Shown here in pieces: positions 27,143 through 36,376 of a stretch of 53,261 bases of DNA. A program made the position numbers and the translations under genes. The DNA is from Nostocales cyanobacterium (GTDB lineage Bacteria > Cyanobacteriota > Cyanobacteriia > Cyanobacteriales > Nostocaceae), in contig RDXV01000020.1 of the NCBI GenBank assembly GCA_004292695.1, forward strand, positions 1 through 53,261, read 5' to 3'. Numbering within the stretch: position 1 is the first letter of the stretch; every line of letters starts with the position of its first letter. Below the pieces are notes generated by a model. The model worked only from the letters and a program-made list of their open reading frames with translations. It made no database searches and was not told where the DNA came from.

Positions 27143-27226
27143 CCAAAATAAATAGAAAAAACACAAAACACCTAAAAATAGGCGATCGCCAAAATCCCGA
27201 AAGTCCTGAAAATCCTGATTTAAAAA

Positions 27227-27364
27227 ATCTGCGTCTATCTGCGTTTATCCGCGTTCCCCAAAATCCCAACCCAAGTAGTTAAAAACCCTATATATATTGC
27301 GCCCAAAGATTTCTACTCATAACATAAGTCTACAACAGTATTCACAGCTTGTCAAGTCGAAAAA
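27227..27364. repeat. 138-bp direct duplication, copy 2
   Basis: Second copy, about 84 bp after the first. The spacer and both flanks carry HIP1 (GCGATCGCC) sites, e.g. 27182 and 27400. Confidence 0.9.
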
Positions 27365-27536
27365 TAAAATTAAAATAAATAGGAAAATAGAAAAAATAGG
27401 CGATCGCCAATCAGCACTCACCTAATTCTAAATTCTTCATTCTAAATTCTAAATTCTAACCGCACCCTTTAAATATTTGGCGATCGCGCTAGGATGTAAT
27501 ACAGTTAACGGCATAGTTTCAGGCGATTGAGATCCT

Positions 27537-28199
27537 ATGGAACATTTTCCCATCAAAGCTGCACAAGCCGCCTATTACGGCGAAAACTCCTACCGCACAC
27601 CACCACCAGACCTACCTTCCCTACTACTAAAGGAAAGAATAGTGTATCTGGGGATGCCATTAGTACCTGCGGTTACAGAGTTAATCATCGCTGAATTACT
27701 ATTTTTGCAATCAGACGATCCAGAAAAACCCATTAAAATCTACATCAACTCTACCGGTACATCTGGTTACAGTGGTGAACCCATCGGATTTGAAACCGAA
27801 GCTTTCGCCATCTATGACACCATGAAATACATCAAGCCCCCCATTCATACCATTTGTATTGGTTCAGCAATGGGCATGGCAGCAATGTTATTAAGTGCTG
27901 GTACAAAAGGTTGTCGTGCAAGTTTACCCAACTCTAGTATTATCTTGCATCAACCCAAGAGTTACGCCCAAGGACAAGCCACAGATATTCAAATTCGCGC
28001 TAGGGAAGTTTTGGCAAACAAAGCCTCAATGGTGGATATTCTGTCACGCACCACAGGACAAGCATCAGAAAAAATCACCAAAGACATGGATCGGCTATTC
28101 TACATGACACCTTACGAAGCCAAGGAATACGGTTTAATAGACCGGGTGTTTGAAAAAGAAGAACTAGCTAACCCCCCAATTCCTGCAAGTGTACTTTAA
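27537..28199 (+). CDS. clpR: ClpR, non-catalytic Clp protease subunit
   Basis: A 220-aa ClpP-fold protein that has lost two of the three catalytic residues: the nucleophile position reads Gly113 (GSAMGMAAM instead of GxAASMGx) and the Asp position reads Leu187 (MDRLFYM instead of MDRDFFM); His138 remains (IILHQP). This is the expected ClpR pattern. In cyanobacteria ClpR forms a mixed-ring essential core with ClpP3, encoded just downstream. An insertion at NSTGTSGYSGEPIGFETEAF (71-90) is also ClpR-like. Confidence 0.9.
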   Translation: MEHFPIKAAQAAYYGENSYRTPPPDLPSLLLKERIVYLGMPLVPAVTELIIAELLFLQSDDPEKPIKIYINSTGTSGYSGEPIGFETEAFAIYDTMKYIKPPIHTICIGSAMGMAAMLLSAGTKGCRASLPNSSIILHQPKSYAQGQATDIQIRAREVLANKASMVDILSRTTGQASEKITKDMDRLFYMTPYEAKEYGLIDRVFEKEELANPPIPASVL

Positions 28200-28254
28200 G
28201 AAGGAGATCAAGGAGTCAGGAGTCAGGATTCAGGAGGCAGAAGCTAATATTCTC

Positions 28255-28298
28255 TCCCCACCTCCCCACCTCCCCACCTCCCCACCTCCCCACCTCCC
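28255..28298. repeat. (CTCCCCAC)n octamer array
   Basis: About five 8-bp units in the clpR-clpP3 spacer, after a few CAGGAGT units at 28211-28239. Confidence 0.85.
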
Positions 28299-28333
28299 TA
28301 TTCCCTGAATAAATTAAAACTGGAGTCACAAAA

Positions 28334-28927
28334 ATGCCTATAGGTGTACCAAAAGTTCCTTACCGGATGCCCGGAGGACAATATACAGATTGGATCAGTA
28401 TTTATGACCGTCTCTACCGAGAAAGAATTATCTTCCTGGGTAAAGATGTAGATGATGAAATTGCTAACCAAATTATCGCCGTTATGCTTTATTTGGACTC
28501 CGAAGATCCAGGTAAAGATATTTACCTATACATCAACTCTCCCGGTGGGATGGTGACATCTGGTTTGGCTATCTATGACACCATGCAGCACATTAAATCT
28601 GATGTTGTTACCATCTGTGTTGGTTTAGCTGCTTCTATGGGTTCTTTCCTGTTGACAGCAGGTACAAAAGGTAAACGTCTAGCTTTACCCCACTCCCGGA
28701 TCATGATCCATCAACCATCAGGTGGTACTCGTGGCCAAGCTTCTGATATCGAAATCGAAGCACGGGAAATTTTGCGAATTCGCAGTCAGCTAAATCAAAT
28801 TTATGCTGATAACACAGGTCAGGCTTTGTCTAAGATTGAAAAAGATATGGATCGTGACTTCTTCATGTCTGCTCAAGAAGCCAAGGAATATGGTTTAATT
28901 GACCGTGTGATCGAAGAACGTATCTAA
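28334..28927 (+). CDS. clpP: ATP-dependent Clp protease proteolytic subunit ClpP3
   Basis: A 197-aa serine protease subunit with the complete triad: S101 (GLAASMGSF), H126 (IMIHQP) and D175 (MDRDFFMS). It lacks a long propeptide. Together with ClpR it forms the core that pairs with a ClpC/ClpS system in cyanobacteria. Assignment as ClpP3 rests on its place directly after clpR. The 134-bp spacer holds repeats but the pair is likely one operon. Confidence 0.93.
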   Translation: MPIGVPKVPYRMPGGQYTDWISIYDRLYRERIIFLGKDVDDEIANQIIAVMLYLDSEDPGKDIYLYINSPGGMVTSGLAIYDTMQHIKSDVVTICVGLAASMGSFLLTAGTKGKRLALPHSRIMIHQPSGGTRGQASDIEIEAREILRIRSQLNQIYADNTGQALSKIEKDMDRDFFMSAQEAKEYGLIDRVIEERI

Positions 28928-29024
28928 ACCAGGAAAAATAAATTCAAAATTCAAGGTTAAAGGTTCAAGAGTAGAAATTATTTACTTTGAATTTTTAATT
29001 TTGAATTTTGAATTGGAGATAAAT

Positions 29025-29660
29025 ATGGATATTGGAGACTGCTACCGTTTATTGGGTTTAAGGTCAGGAGCTTCTTTTGCTGAGGTTAAAGCGTCATATC
29101 GCCGACTGGTGCAGCAATATCACCCAGATATTAACCCAGATGAAAAGTCAAAAGAGAAATTTATCGCCTTGACAGAGGCTTATAAACTGCTGCAAACGGT
29201 AGCACCTCCAGAGGAAATAACCGCAAAACCCAAGGCTGTAAAATTAAATACTAACGCCACTAGCGTAACATTTGAAGAGTTTAATACACAGATAAATGAT
29301 ACTAAAGTAACTACTAAAGTCACTTCGACGACTGTCATGCCTGATCCCCCCAGTATAGAGGATATCGAGCAACGCTTGAAGTGGAAGACCTATGAACAGT
29401 TACAAAGGTTTCTCCAAGATAAAAAATTTCCCCAGGCGATCGCGTTGGTTGAGGCTTTAGCCGCTAGACTACCAGAAGATATAGAAGTACGACAATGGCA
29501 AGCTATATCCTACCAAATTTGGGGACGGGCGTTAATTGCCCAAAAACAACTGCCCAAAGCTAGAATTTATTTGAAAAAGGCTTTGAAAACAGACCCTCAT
29601 AATAAAGCTCTGTTAAATGAAATTCAACAAGATTTCCAACAGTTGGGGTTAAAAATTTAA
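29025..29660 (+). CDS. J-domain protein with TPR-like tail
   Basis: 211 aa from ATG 29025, chosen because GGAG sits 8 nt upstream; a frame opening at 29001 adds eight residues from AT-rich repeat-like DNA. J-domain at 1-60 with HPD (33-35) in QYHPDINPDEKSK, then a Thr-rich linker (~70-105) and a C-terminal helical TPR-like region (QRFLQDKKFPQAIALVEALA, ARIYLKKALKTDPHNKALL). It would stimulate an Hsp70; location after clpRP fits a protein-quality-control cluster. Confidence 0.9.
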   Translation: MDIGDCYRLLGLRSGASFAEVKASYRRLVQQYHPDINPDEKSKEKFIALTEAYKLLQTVAPPEEITAKPKAVKLNTNATSVTFEEFNTQINDTKVTTKVTSTTVMPDPPSIEDIEQRLKWKTYEQLQRFLQDKKFPQAIALVEALAARLPEDIEVRQWQAISYQIWGRALIAQKQLPKARIYLKKALKTDPHNKALLNEIQQDFQQLGLKI

Positions 29661-29864
29661 CACTTGGTGATTAAAGTTTATAAAATGTTACTATTTCTTC
29701 AATATACTTAACATAATAGTAACCTAATAATAATTTACTTCACCTAAACTTATATACGTGTATTTATTTAAGTGTTATTACTGTAGGCATAATCTAATAT
29801 ACTTAGTTAAGCTACAATCATGTTGTATGCAAACACAGCATTGAGTCATCAGGCGGATATGTAA

Positions 29865-30344
29865 ATGTTGTACCGTCTCATCGTCAATTCAACTTTAGCC
29901 TTAGCTAGTGTGTTGGCTATCCAACATATTACTATTGCTGAAAGTGTAGACGTTCCTTTTAATGGCACAGTTCCCGTTAACGCCACCTTTATTGAAACTA
30001 CCCCAGCAACGGTAGAACCAACTATTTCAGAGACTTCTGATGGTCTTCCTAGTAAGTTAGAACCACTAACTCCAGCGGTTGTTAATGTGCAAACCAGCAC
30101 AAATGCCACCATTACCGTTTCACCTCCGGTTTTAGTATCTGGTGCGAGTGAAGACCCTCCAGGAACTATAAAAATAGGTTATGTCAGTTTTGGTGGAAAT
30201 ACTTACAGTAGTGATATCGGTGGTGGAAGTGCGCCCTTACCTGCGGGAACAAATGATTTACAGGTGAGTATGTTGGTAGAACGGCCGACTGCATTTCCAG
30301 CCGGGACTTATACATATACGGTTACTCTCACTGTTACCCCATAA
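29865..30344 (+). CDS. Secreted pilus-subunit-like protein 1
   Basis: A 159-aa exported protein: signal peptide ~1-25 (LALASVLAIQHITIAES), mature start SVDVPFNGTVPVNATF. Beta-rich, Thr/Pro/Val-rich and free of Cys, ending GTYTYTVTLTVTP. The mature N-terminus matches that of the next gene (SVDVPFTGSIGG), and both end in a similar beta strand, as subunits of chaperone-usher fibres (spore coat U/Csu type) do. Position ahead of a chaperone and usher supports a fibre subunit. Family assignment is inferred from context rather than a strong match. Confidence 0.65.
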   Translation: MLYRLIVNSTLALASVLAIQHITIAESVDVPFNGTVPVNATFIETTPATVEPTISETSDGLPSKLEPLTPAVVNVQTSTNATITVSPPVLVSGASEDPPGTIKIGYVSFGGNTYSSDIGGGSAPLPAGTNDLQVSMLVERPTAFPAGTYTYTVTLTVTP

Positions 30345-30411
30345 ATCAAGTTTAGACATTGTTCCTATTTAATGACTAGGTGTCAATCTACTTTTTGCAA
30401 AAGGATTAATT

Positions 30412-30906
30412 ATGATTCGTCGTTCTTTATTGACTGCTGCTTTAATTTTAGCTGGTAGTGTTGCTATTGCACCCAAAGCGAGCGCTCAGAGTGTTGATGT
30501 ACCTTTTACTGGTAGTATAGGTGGTGCTTGTAATGTTGGCCAGGTTACTCCTGGTGTGTTGGGTTCTTATAGTCCTAACCCAGGAAATCCTACAATGTTA
30601 ATTTCTGAGCCTATGTACGGAGGAACAAGAGGTCTAGTTTCCGTTAGTTGTAACCAAAATTCTGAGGTGAGTGTCACTGTACCTGTCCAAACAGGTGGTC
30701 CTAGTTTTATACCTATTTACTTTTACAGTAATGTAGTTTCACCTCATGGCTCATCTTGGGCAGATATGAACGGAAATAATGGTACACACATTATTCCTAT
30801 GGGTGGTCCTACTCAGTTAGACGTAGGGATGATTGTAGATAAGGGTGTGGCCTTAACACCTGGTGTTTATAATTTTGTCACAACTGTGAATATTACACCT
30901 TTGTAA
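30412..30906 (+). CDS. Secreted pilus-subunit-like protein 2
   Basis: A 164-aa exported protein: signal peptide ~1-25 (LTAALILAGSVAIAPKASA), mature QSVDVPFTGSIGGACNVGQ. Two cysteines (in ACNVGQ and VSCNQN) are placed as the disulfide of spore coat U-type subunits; C-terminus ends GVYNFVTTVNITPL. Paired with the Cys-free paralogue just upstream. The pair may be major and minor, or tip and shaft, subunits. Confidence 0.7.
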   Translation: MIRRSLLTAALILAGSVAIAPKASAQSVDVPFTGSIGGACNVGQVTPGVLGSYSPNPGNPTMLISEPMYGGTRGLVSVSCNQNSEVSVTVPVQTGGPSFIPIYFYSNVVSPHGSSWADMNGNNGTHIIPMGGPTQLDVGMIVDKGVALTPGVYNFVTTVNITPL

Positions 30907-30918
30907 ATCACTAGATTT

Positions 30919-30983
30919 AGATCCCCTATTTCTATGATTAATTGTGATTTTATTTATCAGTTAAAAATAGAAGTCGGGGATCT
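30919..30983. repeat. AGATCCCC...GGGGATCT hairpin repeat, copy 1
   Basis: A ~65-bp element whose ends are inverted repeats (AGATCCCC and GGGGATCT), with TAGAAGTC just inside the right end. It lies between subunit 2 and the chaperone gene. Related elements are at 34555-34609 and 47697-47762, with a degenerate one near 44719-44780. Confidence 0.75.
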
Positions 30984-31001
30984 TAATATCCTAAAATAAA
31001 T

Positions 31002-31835
31002 ATGTTTATAAATATGATTAAAAAATCCTGGTTTTCTCATCTTGCTTTTGGCTTAACATTATCAACTTTAACATTATTTCCCAATCCAGCAAAAGCACAA
31101 GTTAGTGTTTCTCCTCTCATAATTGAAAGTAAAGCAGAAAGGGGACAAGCACAGGGAATGATTACAATTACAAATACCAGTAATGATATTACCCGTGTAC
31201 GAGTTTACGCTCAACCTTTTACCTACAGTCGTGATAATGGATTTCAAATCCTATCATCTACACCCACCGATTTAACCAAATATCTGCAATTTTCCCCCCG
31301 TGAGTTAACAATTAAACCCAGAGAAAGTCGCAGAGTGAGACTGATTACTAGATTAGCTCCTAGTTTACCAGATGGAGAATATCGAGCCGTAATTTTTAAT
31401 GAAACTCTGACAGAAGCGAAAAACCCTCAAGGTAATAATGTTGCTTTGGTAGCGCGAATTGGTGTAACTTTCTATGTCAGAAAAGGGAATATTTTCCCTA
31501 ATTTAGAAGTCGCTGGTGCTAGTTTTAATCAAGACATAAAACAAATCCAATTATTAGTTAAGAATAATGGTGAAGCAACAGCGCGGACTGGAGTAAATTG
31601 GATCTTAAAACAAGGGGATAAAGAAATCAAAACAGGGAAAATAGATCCTAATTCTATAGTTCCAGATAGTGAGCGGAATTTATTATTAAATTATCCTGGT
31701 AAGGATGATCCTACCTTAACTCCTGGTGAATATCAACTCAGTGGTGAATTAATCTGGGAAAACAATCAACAGAAATTACCCTTTAATGTAAATATTTCCA
31801 TACCTAAAATGACACCTGCGTCAAATCAGAAATAA
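31002..31835 (+). CDS. PapD-like periplasmic pilus chaperone
   Basis: 277 aa (265 or so if starting at ATG 31014, which gives a more usual MIKKSW signal start). Signal peptide to ~PAKAQ, then an Ig-like fold: QVSVSPLIIESKAERGQAQ, and the chaperone signature FSPRELTIKPRESRRVRLI, followed by LPDGEYRAVIFNE. These match the G1-strand and conserved Arg/Lys regions of fimbrial chaperones. The second Ig-like domain is ~170-265. It would cap and fold the upstream subunits in the periplasm and hand them to the usher encoded next. Confidence 0.85.
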   Translation: MFINMIKKSWFSHLAFGLTLSTLTLFPNPAKAQVSVSPLIIESKAERGQAQGMITITNTSNDITRVRVYAQPFTYSRDNGFQILSSTPTDLTKYLQFSPRELTIKPRESRRVRLITRLAPSLPDGEYRAVIFNETLTEAKNPQGNNVALVARIGVTFYVRKGNIFPNLEVAGASFNQDIKQIQLLVKNNGEATARTGVNWILKQGDKEIKTGKIDPNSIVPDSERNLLLNYPGKDDPTLTPGEYQLSGELIWENNQQKLPFNVNISIPKMTPASNQK

Positions 31836-31910
31836 AATAATAATAGATGAATATAAAAATTAAAAGATCGAAAATCAGAGAACGCAGATAAACGCGGATA
31901 AATTAAGAAT

Positions 31911-34544
31911 ATGCAGCAGCATCTCACACATAAAATAGGTATTTGTCTGTTTGTTACTATTCCATTTTTATGTCAATTGATAATAGTTCCAGTTCAAGCA
32001 GATGAACAAAATCAATTTCAAAATAATCAGAAGATTGAAAAAACAATAATATCTGAATCTGCACAAACGGAATTTACGGTTTTTCCTGTAGGTTTAAATA
32101 TTGGTAAAAGAACGGTAAAATCTAGTTTTTTAGTGAAGGGAAAAGAAGATGGTTTAGAAGCTGTTGATTTTGCCAATTGGTTGTTACCTTATGATACTAT
32201 AATTACAGCTTTAAATTTAGAAGTAACCACTTTAGAAGATGGACAATTACAAGTAAAATCTCCAGGTTTAATTACAAAAATTGATCCTAACAAAATCAGT
32301 CAAGATAATGAATTAGGTTTAGTTTTTAGTGTTGCAGATTTAGAAAATTTATTTGGTGTAAAAACTAAATTTGATATTAATGAATATGCGATTATTTTAG
32401 AAGTTCCTTGGCAAAATCAATCTAGTGCAAATATTCCCAGTTCAGAAGAGAATATTTTATTAGAAGGACTACCGGAAGTTCAACCAGAAAATGTGAATAT
32501 TTCAGCAATAGAACAAAACGTAACTATTAGTGGAAGTAACAGAAGAGATACAAATTATCGAGGTGAGTTAATTACTGTTGGTAGTGCTTTTGGTGGTTCT
32601 TGGTTTTTACGGACAAATCAGCGAGATTTAACTGATTTACCAACTTGGAATATTAGAGACGCGCAATTTTTTAAACCTACAAAATCTACAGATGTTATTA
32701 TTGGTTCTCAGCGTAATTTTTGGCAAAGTCAAGGGGATTTTTGGGGTGTAACTTATATTCACAGAAATGGTTTTACACCTCCTCAACCTTTTGGGGGTAG
32801 TGCTGTGGATAGTCGTCAACGTTTACAATCTTCTGCAATTGGTAGAACTATCGCAGGTAAAGCTGAACCAGGAACTTTAGCAAGATTAGTTCAAGGTTTT
32901 AGTAATGATAAAGTAATTGCAGAAATTTTAGTTGATTCTTCTGGTATTTATCGGTTTGAAGATATTAAAAATGATAGCAAATTTGGTAGTAATAATTATC
33001 GAGTTTTATTATATCCACAAGGAAGATTAACCGCACAACCAGAAATACAAGAAGCGAGTTTTACTAATGTTTTGGGACAAATTCCTGCTGGTGCATCAGC
33101 TTTTATGTTTTCTGGAGGGATGAAAAGAGAGTTTTCTAACAACGAAAGTTTATTAGGTGATTTTTCAGATTTTCGTGGTGGTATTGCAAGTCGTTGGGGT
33201 GTATCGGAAAGTTTAACGGTGGGTTTTGGTGGGGTGTATGAAGACTCTCCCCAAGCTTTAGCAGAGTTATTTTATCGTCCTACAAATGTACCTGTACAGG
33301 TGGCGTTATTTGCACTTGCAGGAGAGGATGGAAATGTTAACGCAGATGTTCGCTATGATCCTATTTCTAATTTGAATTTAACATTTAATAGTGATCGCTT
33401 TTCCCAACGTTCCCAAATTAATTGGCGGGTATTTCCTAATTTAACATTATTTGCTTTAAATAATTCCCGTGATGCAACATCAGGAGGATTACAAGTTAGT
33501 TATAATCACCTTAATTTTTCTACTTTTGGTCGTGTGAGTTTTGATGACAAAGATCGTATTCGTTGGAATTTATCACAAAGGTTAAATAAATTAGAACTAA
33601 CACAGCGGGGTAATGAAATTGGTACTTTTTCGGAACTAAATTATAAGTTATCAGAAAATAGATTATTTAATTCTGGCAATTCCCTTTTATTCAGATATGA
33701 AACTAATAATCAAAATACTACTAATAATTTATTTAATCTGGGTTGGCGTTATCGTTCTGATCAAAAAGCATTAGATGGTAATTATCTTTGGGATCTGGAA
33801 TTAGGTTATGGTATTGGTTCACAAGGTGAAGGTATGATAGCATCTTTAGGAACTACGATTTTACCGGGTTTAATGTTAAGAGGACGTTACGAAGGTGTAT
33901 CTGTAACATCTGATCAAAGTAGTTTTAGTATTGATTTAGTATCAGGTCTAAATTTACAAAGAGGTATAAAAACCAGTGATAGACGTTCTGATTATTTCCG
34001 CACTCAAGGAGGTTTATTAATTCAGCCATTTTTTGATAAAAATAACAATGGTAAACGAGATATTAATGAAGAATTTTATACTCAAAATGCAGAATTATTA
34101 GTAATAGTTAATAATCGTCCTTTGAAATCTTTTGTCCCAGATATTAGAAATGATCGCATTTTAATCCGTCTTGTCCCAGGAAAATACCGTTTAGACCTTG
34201 ATACAGCAGGGTTTCCCCCCGACTGGCAACCTCACAATACCGCATTAGCTGTTAATGTCATTCCTGGTAGTTATACCCCTGTAATTATTCCCTTAATTCT
34301 CTCCTATACAATATCAGGAGTTGTCACTGATGGTGATGGTAATACGGTAGCAGGTGCAAGGGTAGAAGCAATAGAAAAAACACAAGGAATTAGGCGTTTT
34401 TCTGTGACTAATGGTGCGGGAGTTTATTATTTAGAAAATTTACCCCAAGGTAATTATCAATTGGAAATTAATGGGAAATCAGGGGGTAATTTAAAGTTAG
34501 ATCAATCATCTGAACCTTTCCAAGAATTGAATTTGAAACAATAA
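31911..34544 (+). CDS. Usher-like outer-membrane protein with carboxypeptidase-regulatory-like C-domain
   Basis: An 877-aa exported protein: signal peptide ~1-31 (ending VPVQADE), N-terminal periplasmic domain (~50-170), then alternating amphipathic strands of a large beta-barrel (~215-690) interrupted by a plug-like beta-sandwich (IAGKAEPGTLARLVQGFSN...). After the barrel: FFDKNNNGKRDINEEFY, a Ca-loop-like SdrD-type motif, then a carboxypeptidase-regulatory-like domain (ISGVVTDGDGNTVAGARVEA). It is divergent from proteobacterial FimD/PapC, so 'usher' rests on architecture plus the adjoining PapD-like gene. A dispersed AACGCAGATAAACGCGG repeat lies at 31881-31898 just upstream. Confidence 0.75.
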   Translation: MQQHLTHKIGICLFVTIPFLCQLIIVPVQADEQNQFQNNQKIEKTIISESAQTEFTVFPVGLNIGKRTVKSSFLVKGKEDGLEAVDFANWLLPYDTIITALNLEVTTLEDGQLQVKSPGLITKIDPNKISQDNELGLVFSVADLENLFGVKTKFDINEYAIILEVPWQNQSSANIPSSEENILLEGLPEVQPENVNISAIEQNVTISGSNRRDTNYRGELITVGSAFGGSWFLRTNQRDLTDLPTWNIRDAQFFKPTKSTDVIIGSQRNFWQSQGDFWGVTYIHRNGFTPPQPFGGSAVDSRQRLQSSAIGRTIAGKAEPGTLARLVQGFSNDKVIAEILVDSSGIYRFEDIKNDSKFGSNNYRVLLYPQGRLTAQPEIQEASFTNVLGQIPAGASAFMFSGGMKREFSNNESLLGDFSDFRGGIASRWGVSESLTVGFGGVYEDSPQALAELFYRPTNVPVQVALFALAGEDGNVNADVRYDPISNLNLTFNSDRFSQRSQINWRVFPNLTLFALNNSRDATSGGLQVSYNHLNFSTFGRVSFDDKDRIRWNLSQRLNKLELTQRGNEIGTFSELNYKLSENRLFNSGNSLLFRYETNNQNTTNNLFNLGWRYRSDQKALDGNYLWDLELGYGIGSQGEGMIASLGTTILPGLMLRGRYEGVSVTSDQSSFSIDLVSGLNLQRGIKTSDRRSDYFRTQGGLLIQPFFDKNNNGKRDINEEFYTQNAELLVIVNNRPLKSFVPDIRNDRILIRLVPGKYRLDLDTAGFPPDWQPHNTALAVNVIPGSYTPVIIPLILSYTISGVVTDGDGNTVAGARVEAIEKTQGIRRFSVTNGAGVYYLENLPQGNYQLEINGKSGGNLKLDQSSEPFQELNLKQ

Positions 34545-34554
34545 ACCAGTGATC

Positions 34555-34609
34555 AGATCCCCTCTAACTTATTAAGAAAACCAAAATTAAATATAGAAGT
34601 CGGGGATCT
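34555..34609. repeat. AGATCCCC...GGGGATCT hairpin repeat, copy 2
   Basis: Same terminal inverted repeats as 30919-30983; TATAGAAGTCGGGGATCTGA is shared almost exactly. Lies immediately after the usher gene, between convergent genes, and may also terminate transcription. Confidence 0.75.
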
Positions 34610-34624
34610 GAATATGATTAAATC

Positions 34625-35953
34625 TTACTTTTCTGCGTGAATGTAGTCAATAAAGTAAAATTTGGGAATTAGTGAAAATTTCAACCACGCAGAAATTCCT
34701 ATTCCTAAAATTGCTGTGATTATTAATGGTAAACCTACTGATAAACGTAAACTATCAGGAAGTATCGCTACCCCAGAAACAACCACTATAAAATATGCTA
34801 AAAGTCCAATTTGTAAACGTTGGAAATTTTTCAGTGCAGTTCTACAACTACTACAATGTCGGGTATGTTGTTGATAACGATCCAACATTACCAATTTATT
34901 ATCATTAATTTTACTTTGTGTATCCTTAATTCCCACTTGATCCCAAGGTAATTTACCTTGACAATATTTATCAAACCAAGTCCTAAATTCAATTACTAAC
35001 CTATCTGCACTTGTTGGTAGTTTATAAGCTATTTTCCATCTTTCTTTTTCTTGTTTTTGTTGCAATAAATATTCTTGTTGATTTAATAAGATCATATCAC
35101 CATCTAAAATCACATTTCTATTATTAATATGATCCCACCAACGGGGTGTTAGGTAATGGAGTTTTTTGGCAAAATTACGACTAAATTGACCGACAATTCT
35201 TGACTTTCCAGGAGATACAGGAACACAATAAGCTATTAGTCCCAATTTCTTTTCATTAGCACCAAGACTAATGGCATATTCTAAACGACAAGGTGGTTGA
35301 AAAGTGATTGTTGTTGGTAAATCTCTGGGAAGAGATACTTCAATTAAATCAATTGTTGATTGAATGATATTCATGGGGATGGGTTTTGCTTTGTCTCTAT
35401 TACCTTGTACTCCATGATGAGCAAAAGGAACATGACTAGGATCGGCTACGTTTTCTATTAATGTCTGCCAATCATATTCTAAATCACGCACTATAGAAGT
35501 CCACACAAATCCTTTACTTGCATCTATTTGCGGTGATAAAGGTAAGGGTGTTTTTGCTGCTAATTCTGAGTTTTTTATATCTGGCCAAACCCAAAGTAAA
35601 TCATTTTCTTCTTTGACTGGTAGGGAAATTACACAAAAATTATCTTTGTTTTTTTCAACTATTTCTGGGTTTTCAGCCTGGGGAATAATTGTACAAGTAC
35701 CTTGTTGATCAAATTGCCAACCGTGATAACTACACATTAAATTCCCTGTCTTGTCATCAACTCTTCCTTCACTTAATGGTGCTAAACGATGAGGACATTG
35801 ATCTAAAAATACTCGATAATTTTGATAATTTCTCGGTTTCCAAATTACTAACCGCATTCCTAACAAAGTTACCGGAGTAGGACGTTCTGGATCAAGGTCT
35901 TCCACAGGTGAGAGAGGATACCAATGTTGGAAAAAGTTAAATTCTGTTGGCAT
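34625..35953 (-). CDS. PaO/Tic55-type Rieske oxygenase
   Basis: A 442-aa Rieske non-haem iron oxygenase. [2Fe-2S] ligands C53, H55, C74, H77 (CPHRLAP and CSYHGW); mononuclear iron ligands in NVADPSHVPFAHHG (D171 region, H174, H179). C-terminal C367-x2-C370 (RHCSSC) is the redox CxxC typical of the pheophorbide a oxygenase/Tic55/PTC52 group. Two C-terminal membrane helices (~381-398 and 404-424) follow. Substrate could be a chlorophyll catabolite or another tetrapyrrole; not determinable here. Convergent with the usher gene and divergent from the MoaD-like gene, 47 bp apart. Confidence 0.88.
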   Translation of the reverse strand: MPTEFNFFQHWYPLSPVEDLDPERPTPVTLLGMRLVIWKPRNYQNYRVFLDQCPHRLAPLSEGRVDDKTGNLMCSYHGWQFDQQGTCTIIPQAENPEIVEKNKDNFCVISLPVKEENDLLWVWPDIKNSELAAKTPLPLSPQIDASKGFVWTSIVRDLEYDWQTLIENVADPSHVPFAHHGVQGNRDKAKPIPMNIIQSTIDLIEVSLPRDLPTTITFQPPCRLEYAISLGANEKKLGLIAYCVPVSPGKSRIVGQFSRNFAKKLHYLTPRWWDHINNRNVILDGDMILLNQQEYLLQQKQEKERWKIAYKLPTSADRLVIEFRTWFDKYCQGKLPWDQVGIKDTQSKINDNKLVMLDRYQQHTRHCSSCRTALKNFQRLQIGLLAYFIVVVSGVAILPDSLRLSVGLPLIITAILGIGISAWLKFSLIPKFYFIDYIHAEK

Positions 35954-36000
35954 TATACTTATTTTAAAATCAACTAGGGTTTAAATTAGTAAACTATTTT

Positions 36001-36261
36001 ATGTCTAAATCTGCAATTACTATCACAGTTAAATTGTTTGCTGCTTATCAAGAAGCATATCAATTACCAGAATTAACCTTGCAACTTCCCTATGGTACAC
36101 CAGTCAAATCTGTACGCGATCGCCTAATCTCAGAACACCCAGAACTAGCAAAATGGCGTGATGTTACCCGTTTCGGTATTAATTTAACGTTTGTTGAACC
36201 AGACACACCTTTAAATGATGGGGATGAGGTTGTACTCATTCCCCCTGTGAGTGGAGGGTAG
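36001..36261 (+). CDS. MoaD/ThiS-family ubiquitin-like sulfur carrier 1
   Basis: An 86-aa beta-grasp protein that ends VVLIPPVSGG. The terminal Gly-Gly is the thiocarboxylate attachment point in MoaD, ThiS and CysO. Start ITITVKLFAAYQEAYQLPE and PLNDGDEVVLIPPVSGG are MoaD-like. It lies 206 bp upstream of thrC, with a second Gly-Gly protein downstream of thrC. No moaE is nearby, so a molybdopterin role is not implied. Confidence 0.85.
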   Translation: MSKSAITITVKLFAAYQEAYQLPELTLQLPYGTPVKSVRDRLISEHPELAKWRDVTRFGINLTFVEPDTPLNDGDEVVLIPPVSGG

Positions 36262-36264
36262 GGA

Positions 36265-36371
36265 GATGGGGTGATGGGGTGATGGGGTGATGGGGTGATG
36301 GGGTGATGGGGAGCAGGGGAGCAGGGGGAGAAAGATAAATAACCCAATGCCCAATGCCCAATGCCCGATGC
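36265..36371. repeat. (GGGGTGAT)n and (CCCAATG)n arrays
   Basis: An octamer array (36265-36316, about six units) running into GGGGAGCA units, then a heptamer array (36342-36371). They fill the gap between the MoaD-like gene and thrC. Confidence 0.88.
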
Positions 36372-36376
36372 CTAAT

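Larger units (their letters stand above)
26722..27536. other. Repeat-dominated intergenic region upstream of clpR
   Basis: 815 bp with no supported gene; a 68-codon frame at 27076-27282 is made of repeat DNA. It holds the 45-bp repeat (26823-26867), a GGTTACGCACTAAGTTAT block shared with 24591-24720, a 138-bp direct duplication (27006-27142 and 27227-27364), HIP1 sites and an AATTCTAAATTCT array. The clpR promoter should lie in the last ~80 bp. Confidence 0.75.

Noticed and set aside
27076-27282. 68-codon frame in the clpR upstream gap
   Set aside because: Made from the duplicated 138-bp repeat and dispersed repeats.
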